64,000 nucleotides of DNA from Accumulibacter appositus (GCF_035440685.1 NZ_DAORMW010000005.1); one strand, 5' to 3'. Shown: positions 16,924-26,257, counted from the first letter of the stretch. A program made the numbers and translations. Notes: a model not told the origin generated them from the letters alone.

Positions 16924-17483
16924 GGCTGTCGCCATTTTTTGAAGAACTTCAGTCGGCCTACGACGCCGAGCTCGACGACCTGCTGACCGACTCGGCAGGG
17001 CACGATGTCCTCGCGCAGCGGCTGCGGCTGAAGCGCAGCCAGCTTCCGGAACTGCTGCCGATGATCGATTTCAGCCCGGAAATGGTGGCCGTCGCGTTTC
17101 ACGGTGGAATGGACTTCTCAATCCTGAGCTCGGGAGTGATGCGTGACCTGCTTGTACAGGAGGACCCCGAAGACCTGCCTTCTTGGGACGTTCTACGAGA
17201 AGAAACCGTGCACCTGCAACCCTGGGCCGCAGAACTGGCCAAGATCGTCCGCACGCACCCGAACGGCGAACGCTTCCTGGTCGTCACCGCATGTCTGGAG
17301 TACCTGCATGGCCGGCGTAGCACATCCTCAGAGCCAGGAGATCGGCGACAGCGGGACGACTTCGACGACGACCGCTCGGATGCCGACGTCGACGGCGACG
17401 ACGTCGATCTCGAAGAAGCGGGCGCCGATTGGCTTGCCGAACAGGGTTTTGACCGCAAAGACCGAACTTCGGGAGACAACTGA
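16920..17483 (+). CDS. Unrecognised acidic protein coupled to the J-domain gene
   Basis: The protein has 187 residues from a GTG start that overlaps the J-domain stop. I do not recognise the family. Residues 1-140 look helical and globular (RLSPFFEELQSAYDAELDDLLTDSAGHDVLAQRLRLK; the conserved-looking SPEMVAVAFHGGMDFS). The tail from about 143 is highly acidic and disordered (DDFDDDRSDADVDGDDVDLEE). The end overlaps the next start (TGATG). It may be a client-binding or adaptor partner of the J protein, but this is inference from coupling only. Confidence 0.7.
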   Translation: MRLSPFFEELQSAYDAELDDLLTDSAGHDVLAQRLRLKRSQLPELLPMIDFSPEMVAVAFHGGMDFSILSSGVMRDLLVQEDPEDLPSWDVLREETVHLQPWAAELAKIVRTHPNGERFLVVTACLEYLHGRRSTSSEPGDRRQRDDFDDDRSDADVDGDDVDLEEAGADWLAEQGFDRKDRTSGDN

Positions 17484-18214
17484 TGAGTCATCCGGTACTC
17501 GTACGTGCAGAGAAGCTGATCCGCGTCGGCGATATCGTCGGTGCCGAAGCGGCCTTGGCGTCCCTGGTCGACAGCGACGGCGACGGCGCGCTGATCGTCG
17601 CGCTCGACGATTTTGCCGCCAAGGACTTGTTGGCGGTCCTCCGCGACTTCGATTCTTCAAAGGAATCAGTGGTCAGCCTGCTGGTCCTCCCGGAGCAGTT
17701 CGCGCGCGCCATCGTTCTTGAGCGTCGCTATGGCGACGCCAGTCACGAACGCCTGCAAGCGATCATCAACTCGGTCATTTTTCGGGCCGACAGTGACCCC
17801 GGCGAGTTCCTCGAAGCGATCGCCGCGGTAGACGGCGGCTGTGACGCGCTGGCCGATTACCTCTCTGACCGTGCCGAAATCGTCGAGCACTTCTTCAAGA
17901 CCGGCACTTTCGGCTACTTCGACGACATCGATGAAGCGACTGCCGAGTTAAATGACGATGAGCGTCTCGACGAATTGTCGGATCCCGAGGCCAACCGCCC
18001 CTTCCTCAGTCATAGCGAAGTCGGCGATCAGGACTGGATGGAACTGACCTGGCTGCTACGTTACGAACATCCCGAGATTTTCCGCGACGTCCTGCTGATC
18101 TTGCGGGCCCGCGCACGGGCCGAAGAGCCGCAGTTGGCAAGCGACGAAGCGGCAAATCGAGCCAATGAGCAACGCCGCCCCCCGGGCGAGCCCGAGGAAG
18201 AATCGGCCTTGTAG
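17483..18214 (+). CDS. Unrecognised acidic protein, third gene of the J-domain operon
   Basis: The 243-residue protein starts at an ATG overlapping the previous stop by one base. The family is not recognised. The sequence is rich in Asp/Glu and Leu/Ala helices (VLVRAEKLIRVGDIVGAEAALASLVDSDGDGALIVALDDFAAKDLLAVLRDFD) and looks like a helical solenoid or repeat scaffold. The charged C-terminal tail ends EEESAL. No TM or signal is seen. It is the last tightly coupled gene of the unit; a dispersed repeat follows. Confidence 0.7.
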   Translation: MSHPVLVRAEKLIRVGDIVGAEAALASLVDSDGDGALIVALDDFAAKDLLAVLRDFDSSKESVVSLLVLPEQFARAIVLERRYGDASHERLQAIINSVIFRADSDPGEFLEAIAAVDGGCDALADYLSDRAEIVEHFFKTGTFGYFDDIDEATAELNDDERLDELSDPEANRPFLSHSEVGDQDWMELTWLLRYEHPEIFRDVLLILRARARAEEPQLASDEAANRANEQRRPPGEPEEESAL

Positions 18215-18231
18215 TTCGGCAGGCCCTTACC

Positions 18232-18418
18232 GTGAAAGTCGCGTACGCGACTCGCCAACCTCCCTTCTCTCCTTGCGGGGTGAGGCGGGGAATTCAGGGA
18301 GCATGCTCCCTGCCCGACGAACGATTCCGGCATGCAAGCCGGAATCCCCACTGCAAGGGAAGAGGACGACGGTCATGACTTTCATGGTTTGCGGTGTCTC
18401 CACCTGCCATGACCGTTA
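18232..18418 (+). repeat. Dispersed intergenic repeat, copy C (longest form)
   Basis: GTGAAAGTCGCGTACGCGACTC opens it, then TCCCTTCTCTCCTTGCGGGG and GGGGAATTCAGG. An inner hairpin (GGGAGCATGCTCCC) and the inner module CGAACGATTCCGGC...GCCGGAATCC follow. It closes with GGTCATGACTTTCATGG...CATGACC, an inverted repeat (18371-18377 with 18408-18414). It separates the J-domain operon from the next gene. Confidence 0.8.
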
Positions 18419-18452
18419 GGCACCAACCCTGGCAACAGACCACTGACCTACC

Positions 18453-19652
18453 ATGCTCAACGACCACCGCCAGCTTGCCGTTTTTGATGACCGACCTTTC
18501 TTCGAGCGCGCGCTCGCTTTCGGCGTCCGCGCCGGCATTCTGGCCGACGAGAAGATCGCCGCCATTGTCGACGACGGACCGAAGGGCATGCTCCAGATCG
18601 CCGAGTATTTCGGCACCCAGTACCTGCGCCCGAACATCGACGAAGCCCGCGAACGAATCGTCAATCTGGTCAGTCTGTTCCTCGAGGAACAAAGTGGTGG
18701 GGACCTTGAAAAAGCGGCATGCTCCCTGCGTGACGGTACTTTTCTGTCGCATTCGCGAGGCGGCTCGGAAATGCTGAAAAGCCTCTGGGCGATGCCCGAA
18801 GACGCCTCCTTCGGAATCATGATCAAGCAGTCCCAAAAGACGTTTCTGGCCGACTGGTCGCTGCGCAGCAGCGCTGACTATCGTCAGGCGCGCGCAGAAC
18901 GACAGGACTACCAACAGACGATCGACGCGGCCTTGTGGTTTGCCGAAAGGCTCGGCGTCCCCGCCGACGACATTTCGACCGTCGCCAGCGAGTCGATCAT
19001 CCGCACGGCCCTCCTCCTGCATCTCGCTGGCGGGACGGCCGCGTCACTACCCAATGCCGCCGAATTCGTCGCCCTGCTGGCAGAGCTTCGCGAAAACGGC
19101 ATAGCCAGCAGAGGTAGGAAGAGCCTCGCTGCGGTTTTAAAGCTGCTGCCGGAAGCCTATCAGAAGGTCGCCCGCAGAGAACTGCACAAGCTCGAACACG
19201 ACGATCTGCCGAGAATCCTCGACGCCTCGCAAGCGATGAACAAGCTGATTCCAGAGCTCGAGCCGCTGTATTTCCTGCGCGACTTCGGCCTCGAGGAAGC
19301 CAGCCAGTTCAGCGCCGGCGTCTCGCAGGACTGGCAGAAAATCACTGCTGGCAAGGTAGACGACAATTCCCTGCTGACCATCTTCCTCTGCCTGGCGGCC
19401 GATACGCCACCCAGGGCGGCACTGAGCAAGGCCGCGGCGCGCACACTGATCGGCAAGATCCGGAAGGCGGGGCTGCAGCGCCAGCCGGCCCTGGCTTTCA
19501 TCCGCGCTTTCGCCCCCTACGCCATGCAGGATGACCTCGAGGCCCTCTGGAACGAGATATTTCCGGAGCTGGAGAGTGCCCTCGTCGACCCCGCCGACGC
19601 TTCGGGCAGCCAAGCGCTCGCCTACCTGAAGGAAAACTGCATCGTTCGCTGA
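18453..19652 (+). CDS. Unrecognised 399-residue protein
   Basis: The coding frame has good GC-rich codon usage and starts MLNDHRQLAVFDDRPFFERALAFGVRAGILADEKI. I do not recognise the family. It is predicted all-helical and soluble, without signal peptide or TM segments. The regions RPNIDEARERIVNLVSLFLEE and KSLAAVLKLLPEAYQKVARRELHKLE suggest a helical repeat protein. It lies on the same strand as the J-domain operon, with the 187-bp repeat between them. It may be functionally linked, but the spacing does not prove it. Confidence 0.75.
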   Translation: MLNDHRQLAVFDDRPFFERALAFGVRAGILADEKIAAIVDDGPKGMLQIAEYFGTQYLRPNIDEARERIVNLVSLFLEEQSGGDLEKAACSLRDGTFLSHSRGGSEMLKSLWAMPEDASFGIMIKQSQKTFLADWSLRSSADYRQARAERQDYQQTIDAALWFAERLGVPADDISTVASESIIRTALLLHLAGGTAASLPNAAEFVALLAELRENGIASRGRKSLAAVLKLLPEAYQKVARRELHKLEHDDLPRILDASQAMNKLIPELEPLYFLRDFGLEEASQFSAGVSQDWQKITAGKVDDNSLLTIFLCLAADTPPRAALSKAAARTLIGKIRKAGLQRQPALAFIRAFAPYAMQDDLEALWNEIFPELESALVDPADASGSQALAYLKENCIVR

Positions 19653-19746
19653 TTGCGCAAGCGCCGGCCGACGCGGTCCAGCCCGCAAGACCCGCAGCAT
19701 TCACCGCACGCGCAATCGCTACGACATGCCCGGAGCCCGGATCAGC

Positions 19747-20655
19747 TCAAGGTCGTGAGACCAGCCACACCCCTGCCAGTACCAGTCCGGCGCCTGCCAA
19801 CTGCACCAGGGAAAGCGGCTCATCGAGCAAGAACCAGGCGAAAACGATGGTCAGCATCGGGCCGAGGGTTCCGATCATCACCGACTTGCTGGCGCCGATT
19901 CGGCGGATCGCCGCCGATTGCAGGAAAACCGGCAGCACCGTCGAAAAAAGCGCCATCGCTGCCGCGTAGGCATAGACCGGCAGCGGCTGCAGCAATGCCG
20001 ACAGCGGCTGCGTGACAAGCAGATGCGCCTCGGTGGCCAGGACCGACACCAGCATCGCCAGGGCCGTAAAGCGCACCGAACCCAGGCGCTGGATCATGCT
20101 GCCGCTACCCGCCAGATAGAAGGCATAGGCCAGCGACGAAGCAAAGATGAAAAGCGAGCCGATGAGTACCGACTGCGCCTCGCCCGAAAACTCGAGGTCA
20201 TGGAAGAAAACCAAGCCAATTCCCGCGTACGACAGCAGCAGCGCGCCGATCTCGCGGCGCTGCAAGGTCTTGCCCATGAACAGCACGCCGATCATCACGG
20301 TCAGCGTCGGATAGGTGAACAGAATCAGGCGCTCGAGACCTGCGCTGATGTAGCCGAGACCGATGAAGTCGAGAATGCTTGCCCCGTAGTAGCCCAGCAG
20401 ACCGAGCGTGATCAACATCAGCCAATCGCCGCGCGACAGCGACGGCGCCGCGCGACTGGAGTGCACCGCGATGACCGCGAAGAAGGGCAGGGCAAAGCTC
20501 ATGCGCAGGGAGAGCAAGGTGATCGCGTCGACCGGCACGGCCTGCGGCACGGCGTACGCGAGCTTGACGAGGATCGCCTTGAACGAGAAGCCGAAGGCCG
20601 CGAGAATCGCCAGCGCGACCCCGAGAGTTTCGGAAGACCAGTTTTTGCAGGGCAT
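19747..20655 (-). CDS. EamA/DMT-superfamily transporter
   Basis: The 302-residue membrane protein has about ten TM segments in two EamA repeats. The first runs GVALAILAAFGFSFKAILVKLAY to GYYGASILDFIGLGYISAGLERLILFTYP; the second ends with FLLDEPLSLVQLAGAGLVLAGVWLVS, the family's signature end. It is probably an exporter of small metabolites or amino acids; the substrate is not deducible. It converges with the preceding gene. The promoter should lie in the gap at 20656-20959. Confidence 0.9.
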   Translation of the reverse strand: MPCKNWSSETLGVALAILAAFGFSFKAILVKLAYAVPQAVPVDAITLLSLRMSFALPFFAVIAVHSSRAAPSLSRGDWLMLITLGLLGYYGASILDFIGLGYISAGLERLILFTYPTLTVMIGVLFMGKTLQRREIGALLLSYAGIGLVFFHDLEFSGEAQSVLIGSLFIFASSLAYAFYLAGSGSMIQRLGSVRFTALAMLVSVLATEAHLLVTQPLSALLQPLPVYAYAAAMALFSTVLPVFLQSAAIRRIGASKSVMIGTLGPMLTIVFAWFLLDEPLSLVQLAGAGLVLAGVWLVSRP

Positions 20656-20959
20656 GCCAATGGCCAGACAGTAGGCGTTGCGAACACCTCTGGCTGAGGA
20701 AACGGGCGCTCACTGTACGCCAACGGGCACCTCGGGTAAACGTCAGCGACCGCGAAAACAGTCGCGGGTCGTCGAGCTGACCGGCTGCACGCACCCTGCC
20801 CGAATCAGCGGCCATCGGCAGCGAAGGCTGGGCCAAGTCTTGATCGCTAGCTTGCCAGACATGCGCCTCCGCCGGCGAAGGGGAGCGCGGCTTTCCAGGT
20901 AGCGCTTCCTGGCAAGCGCAAACTCCCGCCCCCGGCTAAGCGAGCCCGGAGGCCAGCCC
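20656..20959. other. Divergent gap upstream of the EamA gene and the methyltransferase remnant
   Basis: About 300 bp without a gene. It must hold the promoters for both flanking genes. CCCGGAGGC at its right end is a fair RBS for the gene at 20960. No repeat or RNA was recognised. Confidence 0.4.
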
Positions 20960-21603
20960 ATGCAAACAGTGATCGATTATCGCGGCAAGACCAAGTACGA
21001 CGTGCGCACCACCTTGGCTTACAAGGATCGCCCCGCAAGGCAGCAGTTCGCCGAGATGGCCTTGCTCGACCAGGCCTCTGCCCTTCTTCTTCCGAAAAGC
21101 CAGCGGGTGCTCGACCTGCCTTGCGGCGGCGGCAGAGTGAGCGTCCATCTGGCCAGGTGGGGCTATCAAATGAGCGCTGCCGATCATTCCGTTGCCATGC
21201 CGCAGATCGCCCGCCAGAGCCTGGCCGGGAACGGTATTGATTGCCCGCTCGAGCAGCAGGACATCGAACAGATGACCTACGCTGATGTACAGTTCGATAC
21301 CATTGTCTGCTTTCGCCTGTTTCATCATTTCCCGACGTCGGACATCCGGCAAAAAGCGGTTTCCGAACTCTGTCGCGTCGCCGGAAACCAGGTCGTCATC
21401 TCCTATTCGAGCCCTTATTCGGCAAGCTCCTTCGCCCGTCGTCTCAGAGCGCGCTGCGGTGGCCGCAAGTCGCAGAAATCGACAACGCCGCTTGCCGAGG
21501 GAGAAACCTATTCAGAAGGCAGGGCTTCCGCCTGATGAAGGACTTTGCGCGCAGCCCTTTCCTTCACACTCTCCACCTGGCTCTTTTCGAACGAGTTCGA
21601 TAG
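20960..21603 (+). pseudogene. SAM-dependent methyltransferase with a single-base frameshift
   Basis: The N-terminal 180 residues form a class I methyltransferase: VLDLPCGGGRVSVHLARWGYQMSAADHS is the SAM-binding loop, followed by FDTIVCFRLFHHFP and VVISYSSPYS. The reading frame stops early at 21535 (…ETYSEGRASA). In the next frame the sequence continues sensibly as RRQGFRLMKDFARSPFLHTL and on to LFERVR, ending with TAG at 21601-21603. Adding one T in the TATTC at about 21509-21513 (TATTTC) would restore ETYFRRQGF. So this is either a recent inactivating deletion or a sequencing error in a T run. An RBS (GGAGG) precedes the ATG. The substrate is unknown. Confidence 0.75.
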
Positions 21604-21642
21604 AAAATGACCAGAGGTCTGTAGCGAAACCACGGGAACTCC

Positions 21643-22551
21643 ATGCGCCTTTCGTCACCGCTTTCTTCGCCGCTGCGCGAACACTTCAAAAAGGCGCTGT
21701 CACCGCAGTCACGCCTCCTGCTGATCGCCGCGCTCGGGCTGATCGGGGGACTGGGCTTCCTGGCGTGGCAACACCTGTACCCGGTTACCGCGGCCAAGGG
21801 CTGGTCGTATCGCGTCTTTCTCGATGACGTCCCCTACGTCAGTGCGCTGGCGAAAGACCGCCAAGGCGTTCTCTACGTAACTCAGGAGTTGAAGGACCAG
21901 GGTGGCAGCGTATTCACGCTCGCTGCCGACGGCCGCCGCTCGCCGCTGCTTGCCGGCCTCTCGAAACCTGATGGCCTGGTGCCGCTGCACGATGGCATGG
22001 TCGTCAGCCAGGAAGCCGGCGATCACCCGGTGCTGTGGATGCATGCTGGCCGGAGCGAGGCGCTGTTTTCCGGCACGAGCGTCGAGGGGATGGCCAGCGA
22101 TGGCGAGTTTCTTTATGTCATCGAAGATCGCGCCGGCGATGGCCGTCTACTTCGTTTCGACCCAGTCAGCAAACTGCTTGCAGTACTGCGCGATGGTCTG
22201 CGCGAGGCAGAGGGAATCGCGGTTTGCCCTGATGGCCAGCTGTACTACACCGAAAAAGGACACGGATGGATCAAGCGTTGGCGCTCCGACGGACGGGACG
22301 AGCTGCTTCTGAGCGGACTCAACGCGCCGGGTTTTCTGATGTGCAACGAGGAAGGCCTGTGGGTCAGCGAAGATGCGACCCACCTGGCACGCCTGTTGCT
22401 GCTCGATGGCAGCGGATCGCTGCAGGTCATCCTGCGCCATTTGCGCTCGGCGCAGAGCGTGCTGTCACTTGCTCCGGGGCATCTGCTGATCGCCGAACAG
22501 GGTCGCGCCCGGATCCTCGAGATCAAGCGCGCAGACAAGCGGCCCGATTGA
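21643..22551 (+). CDS. Membrane-anchored beta-propeller (NHL/SMP-30-like) protein
   Basis: The 302-residue protein has an N-terminal TM anchor (SRLLLIAALGLIGGLGFLAW) and a periplasmic region built from repeated short strands. Examples are VSALAKDRQGVLYVTQE, GLSKPDGLVPLHDGMVVSQE, REAEGIAVCPDGQLYYTEKG and LNAPGFLMCNEEGLWVSED. These look like five or six propeller blades of the SMP-30/NHL type. The ligand or enzyme activity is unknown. It lies 39 bp after the methyltransferase remnant and may share its operon. Confidence 0.75.
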   Translation: MRLSSPLSSPLREHFKKALSPQSRLLLIAALGLIGGLGFLAWQHLYPVTAAKGWSYRVFLDDVPYVSALAKDRQGVLYVTQELKDQGGSVFTLAADGRRSPLLAGLSKPDGLVPLHDGMVVSQEAGDHPVLWMHAGRSEALFSGTSVEGMASDGEFLYVIEDRAGDGRLLRFDPVSKLLAVLRDGLREAEGIAVCPDGQLYYTEKGHGWIKRWRSDGRDELLLSGLNAPGFLMCNEEGLWVSEDATHLARLLLLDGSGSLQVILRHLRSAQSVLSLAPGHLLIAEQGRARILEIKRADKRPD

Positions 22552-22592
22552 GTGGCCACTCACCGCCACGGCATCATCGGCGCCTGCACGGA

Positions 22593-23969
22593 TCATTCGC
22601 AGCCGCGATTCGCTACAGCCGGAAAAGTCACCGTCACCCGCAGACCGGAACACGATTGCGGGTCAGCAAAGCCGAGAGCCAGCGTGGCGCCGAGACGAAT
22701 GGCAATAGCCCGAACGATAGACAGACCGAGGCCGGAACCAATCTCGTTGCTGCCCAGGACGCGATAGAAGGGATCGAAAACGCGCTCTCGCTCCGCGTCC
22801 GGAATGCCGGGACCGCTATCTTCGATTACCAGCGTCGTCTCACTGGCGGTAGCCAGCACCGACAAGTCGACCCGCCCACCCGCCGGCGTGTAACGAATCG
22901 CGTTGCCCACCAGGTTCTTGAGGAGGGTCATCAAGTCAAAGTCATTGACGCTAACTTCGGCGTCGATGGTGCTAGCGACGCCGATATCGATTGCCTTCGC
23001 TTCGGCCAAGGGGATCAGGTCTTCCAGCACACGCCGGTAAACCTCTTGTACCGACAGCCTGCTTTGCGAGGTGTTGGCCGCTGACTGGGCACGTGCCAAA
23101 GCCAGCAGCTGATCCAGCAAGGCTGCGCCACGCTCGATACCCTGGCGCAGGATCTGCAGTCGCTCCTGGGCCTTGGCCGACATTTCGGCTGCGGCAAGGC
23201 GTTCGGCTTGCAAGGAGAGCGCAGTCAGCGGCGAACGCAGCTCGTGGGCCGCATCGCCGACAAAACGCCGCTGGGCATCCATCGACTTTTCTACGCGCCG
23301 CAAGAGCCGATTGATGGCCATAACGAAGGGGAGAATTTCGCTGGGCAGAGTTCCGGCGACAATCGGGTGCAAGTCGTCGTCGTGGCGCTGATCGATTTCA
23401 TCGGCGAGCGCGGTAACCGGGCGAAATATTTTGCGAACCATCACGGCGACCACCAACAGCAGGATCGGAACCAGGATCAGGAAAGGCGTCAGCGTGAGTA
23501 GCGCGCCGCCGCGCGCAATTTCGTCGCGGACCTCCGTTTCCTGCGCGACGGCCAGACGATCGCCACTGTCGAGAGTCCGGACCAAAATGCGATAGCTTTC
23601 ATTGCCAATGCGGACGGTCTGCAAACCGTCGACAAGATCTGCCGGCAGTGCCAATGGCAGATCGGCAGACACACCGCTGGCGATCGGGGAACTGCCGGCG
23701 AGCCGTTGCACGAAAACACGATTCTCCCGATCAAGAACTTCGTCGTTGCCACGATCTTCCACAGGCGGAGTGGCCAGCTCCATGGGCTGGCGGACAAACA
23801 CCGACGCAAGCTGACGCAGCACATCGTCCTGCAGCTCCTCGGCCTCATGGTGCGCCAGAAAGAAAGCAAAGATGCCGGCGATCGCGGCCACCCCGAGAAT
23901 GGTCAGTGACAGCCAGACGGACAGCTTGCTTTGCAGCGACCCTCTCAGACGCCTTTCGAGACCATCCAT
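22593..23969 (-). CDS. Sensor histidine kinase (QseC/PmrB-like)
   Basis: The 458-residue kinase has TM1 (LSVWLSLTILGVAAIAGIFAFFLAHH), a periplasmic sensor of about 120 residues, TM2 (LTLTPFLILVPILLLVVAVMV), HAMP, HisKA with FVGDAAHELRSPLTAL, and HATPase motifs NLVGNAIRYTP, EDSGPGIP and GSGLGLSIV. It overlaps the end of its response regulator by 25 bp. The sensor domain resembles QseC/PmrB kinases that respond to metals or cationic compounds. A CDF metal exporter is divergent on the other side of the regulator, so a metal signal is a reasonable guess. Confidence 0.92.
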   Translation of the reverse strand: MDGLERRLRGSLQSKLSVWLSLTILGVAAIAGIFAFFLAHHEAEELQDDVLRQLASVFVRQPMELATPPVEDRGNDEVLDRENRVFVQRLAGSSPIASGVSADLPLALPADLVDGLQTVRIGNESYRILVRTLDSGDRLAVAQETEVRDEIARGGALLTLTPFLILVPILLLVVAVMVRKIFRPVTALADEIDQRHDDDLHPIVAGTLPSEILPFVMAINRLLRRVEKSMDAQRRFVGDAAHELRSPLTALSLQAERLAAAEMSAKAQERLQILRQGIERGAALLDQLLALARAQSAANTSQSRLSVQEVYRRVLEDLIPLAEAKAIDIGVASTIDAEVSVNDFDLMTLLKNLVGNAIRYTPAGGRVDLSVLATASETTLVIEDSGPGIPDAERERVFDPFYRVLGSNEIGSGLGLSIVRAIAIRLGATLALGFADPQSCSGLRVTVTFPAVANRGCE

Positions 23970-24610
23970 CCAACCCCCCTGATGTTCTTGATGACTTCAC
24001 TGCCGAGCTTCTTGCGTAGCGCATGGATCAGGAATTCGACGGCATTGCTGTCCACTTCCTCACCCCAACCGTAGATCCTGTCCTCCAGTTCGCTACGCGA
24101 CAGGATGGCACCGGGACGAATCAGCAGCGCTTGCAGGAGCGCGAATTCTCGATTGGAAAGGGTTAGCGCTTCGCCGTCCTTGACGCGTGCGCTGTGCGCC
24201 GCTGGATCAAGCGAGACCAGACCATTACTCAGCTCGGCCGCCGCCGCACCACCTTTGCGGCGCATCACCGCCCGCATGCGAGCAAGCAATTCGCGCATCT
24301 CGAAAGGCTTGAGCAGGTAGTCATCAGCGCCGCCATCCAGGCCCTGAATTCGGTCCTCGACGCCATCGCGAGCAGTGATGATCAGGACCGGCACCGGGTT
24401 TGCCTGGCTGCGGATGCTGCTGAGCACCTGCAGCCCGTCCTTACCCGGCAAGCCAAGATCCAAAAGCACCAGATCATAGCTTTGACTGGCCATGGTGTTG
24501 ATCGCCGTCTGCCCGTTGCGTAGCCAGTCCACAGCGTAAGAAGCATCCTTCAAGGCGGCAAGAACGGCATTGCCGATCATTGCATCGTCTTCAACCAGTA
24601 ATACCCGCAT
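23945..24610 (-). CDS. OmpR-family response regulator (QseB-like)
   Basis: The protein has 221 residues from the ATG at 24610 (MRVLLVEDDAMIGNAVLAALKDASYAVDW). The receiver has its Asp in YDLVLLDLGLPGKDG, and the winged HTH ends EFLIHALRKKLGSEVIKNIRGVGWMVSK. An in-frame upstream start at 24628 lacks a better RBS. It is divergent from the CDF exporter across a 159-bp gap, which it may control. Confidence 0.93.
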   Translation of the reverse strand: MRVLLVEDDAMIGNAVLAALKDASYAVDWLRNGQTAINTMASQSYDLVLLDLGLPGKDGLQVLSSIRSQANPVPVLIITARDGVEDRIQGLDGGADDYLLKPFEMRELLARMRAVMRRKGGAAAAELSNGLVSLDPAAHSARVKDGEALTLSNREFALLQALLIRPGAILSRSELEDRIYGWGEEVDSNAVEFLIHALRKKLGSEVIKNIRGVGWMVSKGV

Positions 24611-24769
24611 TTCTCTTCCTTCGAGCATCTTGACAACTGCCGCTTGGCGACGCGGAATACTGCCCTTCGCCCGGTACCTGCTCGAGCTTCACCTTGCCGC
24701 TCGGAGCCTTGGTCGCGGCCACTCTCCCGCCCGCATCCCTGAAGTGATATCGGCTAGAATGCCGGCACC

Positions 24770-25798
24770 ATGAGCGGACACCATCCACACGATCGCGACG
24801 ATCACCACGACCACCACGACCACCACGACCACGATTCGCACGCGACCGGCCACGCCGGACACGAGCATCGCACACCTGGTGATCACGATGGCCACGCACA
24901 TCACCACCATCACCACGCAGACGCCGGCCCACGCCTGATCTGGGCGCTGGTGCTGACCCTCGGCTTTGCCGCCGTCGAGGCGGTCACCGGCTTCTGGTCA
25001 GGATCGCTGGCACTGCTCGGCGATGCCGGACACATGGTCACCGACAGCGCCTCGCTGGCCCTCGCTGCCTTTGCCGCGTGGCTCTCGAAACGCCCGCCGA
25101 CGCAACACCACACCTACGGCTACGGCCGTGTGGAAACACTGGCGGCACTGGCCAACGTGGTGTTCATGGTCGCGGTGGTGGTCGGCATTTCAGTGATGGC
25201 GGTGCGCCGCTTTCTCGAACCTGGGGTGGTCAACGGTGAAGCGGTAACCATCGTCGCGGCGATTGGCTTGGTGCTCAACATCGGTGTCGCCTGGTTGCTG
25301 ATGCATGGCGAGCAGACGATGAATACCCGTGGGGCCCTACTGCACGTCCTCGGCGACCTGCTCGGTTCGGTGGCCGCGCTGGTCTCCGGGGCGGTGATCA
25401 TGTGGACCGGCTGGATGACCGTCGACCCACTGCTTTCGCTGCTGATCTGCGCGCTGATGCTGGTCTCCAGCCTGCGCCTGCTGCGCGAGGTCTTGCAGGC
25501 GCTGATGGAAGGCGTCCCGGTGAGCCTGTCCACCGAGCAGGTCGGCCGCCAGCTGGCCGGCGTGCCGGGCGTTGCCTCGGTGCACGATCTGCACATCTGG
25601 ACCCTCTCTTCGAACCGTATCGCCCTGTCGGCGCATCTGGTCGTCGAATCGCTGGCGCACTGGCCGGCAGTCCTTGCCGCCAGTCGGCAGGTTCTCTCCG
25701 AGCAAGGGATCAGGCACGTCACGCTGCAGCCGGAACCCCTGCACAATGCGGTCCGCTGGTTGGCGCCCGGCGAGCAACGCGGCGTGCCGGAAAGCTGA
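24770..25798 (+). CDS. Cation diffusion facilitator (CzcD/ZitB-type) with His-rich N-terminus
   Basis: The 342-residue efflux carrier begins with an extended His/Asp-rich region (residues 1-50, many HHDH units), which is also a short DNA tandem repeat. Six TM helices follow. The TM2 and TM5 zinc-site motifs are in ALLGDAGHMVTDSASL and ALLHVLGDLLGSVAAL (HxxxD and HxxxD). The C-terminal domain has VHDLHIWTLSSNRIALSAHLVV. It is expected to export Zn, Co or Cd from the cytoplasm. TAGAAT about 12-17 bp upstream of the ATG looks like a -10, giving a very short leader. It ends 6 bp before dtd. Confidence 0.92.
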   Translation: MSGHHPHDRDDHHDHHDHHDHDSHATGHAGHEHRTPGDHDGHAHHHHHHADAGPRLIWALVLTLGFAAVEAVTGFWSGSLALLGDAGHMVTDSASLALAAFAAWLSKRPPTQHHTYGYGRVETLAALANVVFMVAVVVGISVMAVRRFLEPGVVNGEAVTIVAAIGLVLNIGVAWLLMHGEQTMNTRGALLHVLGDLLGSVAALVSGAVIMWTGWMTVDPLLSLLICALMLVSSLRLLREVLQALMEGVPVSLSTEQVGRQLAGVPGVASVHDLHIWTLSSNRIALSAHLVVESLAHWPAVLAASRQVLSEQGIRHVTLQPEPLHNAVRWLAPGEQRGVPES

Positions 25799-25804
25799 GA
25801 AGTC

Positions 25805-26257
25805 ATGAGGGTCGTCGTCCAGCGCGTCGCAGCAGCACGGGTCGAAGTCGACGGCGGGATCAGCGGCAGCATCGGCGCGGGTCTGCTGGTCCTCGCCGGA
25901 TTCGAGGCCTCTGATGCCGACGCCGACCTCGACTGGATGGCCGCCAAACTGACCAGGCTACGCATCTTTGCCGACGCTGCCGGGGTGATGAACCGCAGCG
26001 TCGTCGATGCCGACGGCGAACTGCTGGCGGTCAGCCAGTTCACCCTCTTTGCATCGACCCGGAAAGGCAACCGCCCGTCCTGGAGTCGAGCGGCGGCGCC
26101 GGAATTGGCGAAGGGCCTCTTCGAACGCTTTGTCCTGCGCCTCGAAGCGAACCTGGGACGGCGGGTAGCCACCGGCATCTTCGGCGCCGACATGCAGGTT
26201 CATCTGGTCAACGATGGTCCGGTGACGATCAGCCTGGATTCGCGGCAGCCGGAGTAG
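25805..26257 (+). CDS. dtd: D-aminoacyl-tRNA deacylase
   Basis: This 150-residue homodimeric enzyme removes D-amino acids from mischarged tRNA. The two family signatures are present: SQFTLFASTRKGNRPSW (about 79-95) and the Gly-cisPro-type motif in VNDGPVTISLDS near the C-terminus. It is closely spaced after the CDF gene and probably co-transcribed, with no functional link evident. Confidence 0.95.
   Translation: MRVVVQRVAAARVEVDGGISGSIGAGLLVLAGFEASDADADLDWMAAKLTRLRIFADAAGVMNRSVVDADGELLAVSQFTLFASTRKGNRPSWSRAAAPELAKGLFERFVLRLEANLGRRVATGIFGADMQVHLVNDGPVTISLDSRQPE

Noticed and set aside
24794..24841. Short tandem repeat of CACGACCAC-like units, considered as a CRISPR or regulatory repeat
   Set aside because: It encodes the His/Asp-rich N-terminus of the CDF exporter; the repeat is coding and has no spacers.
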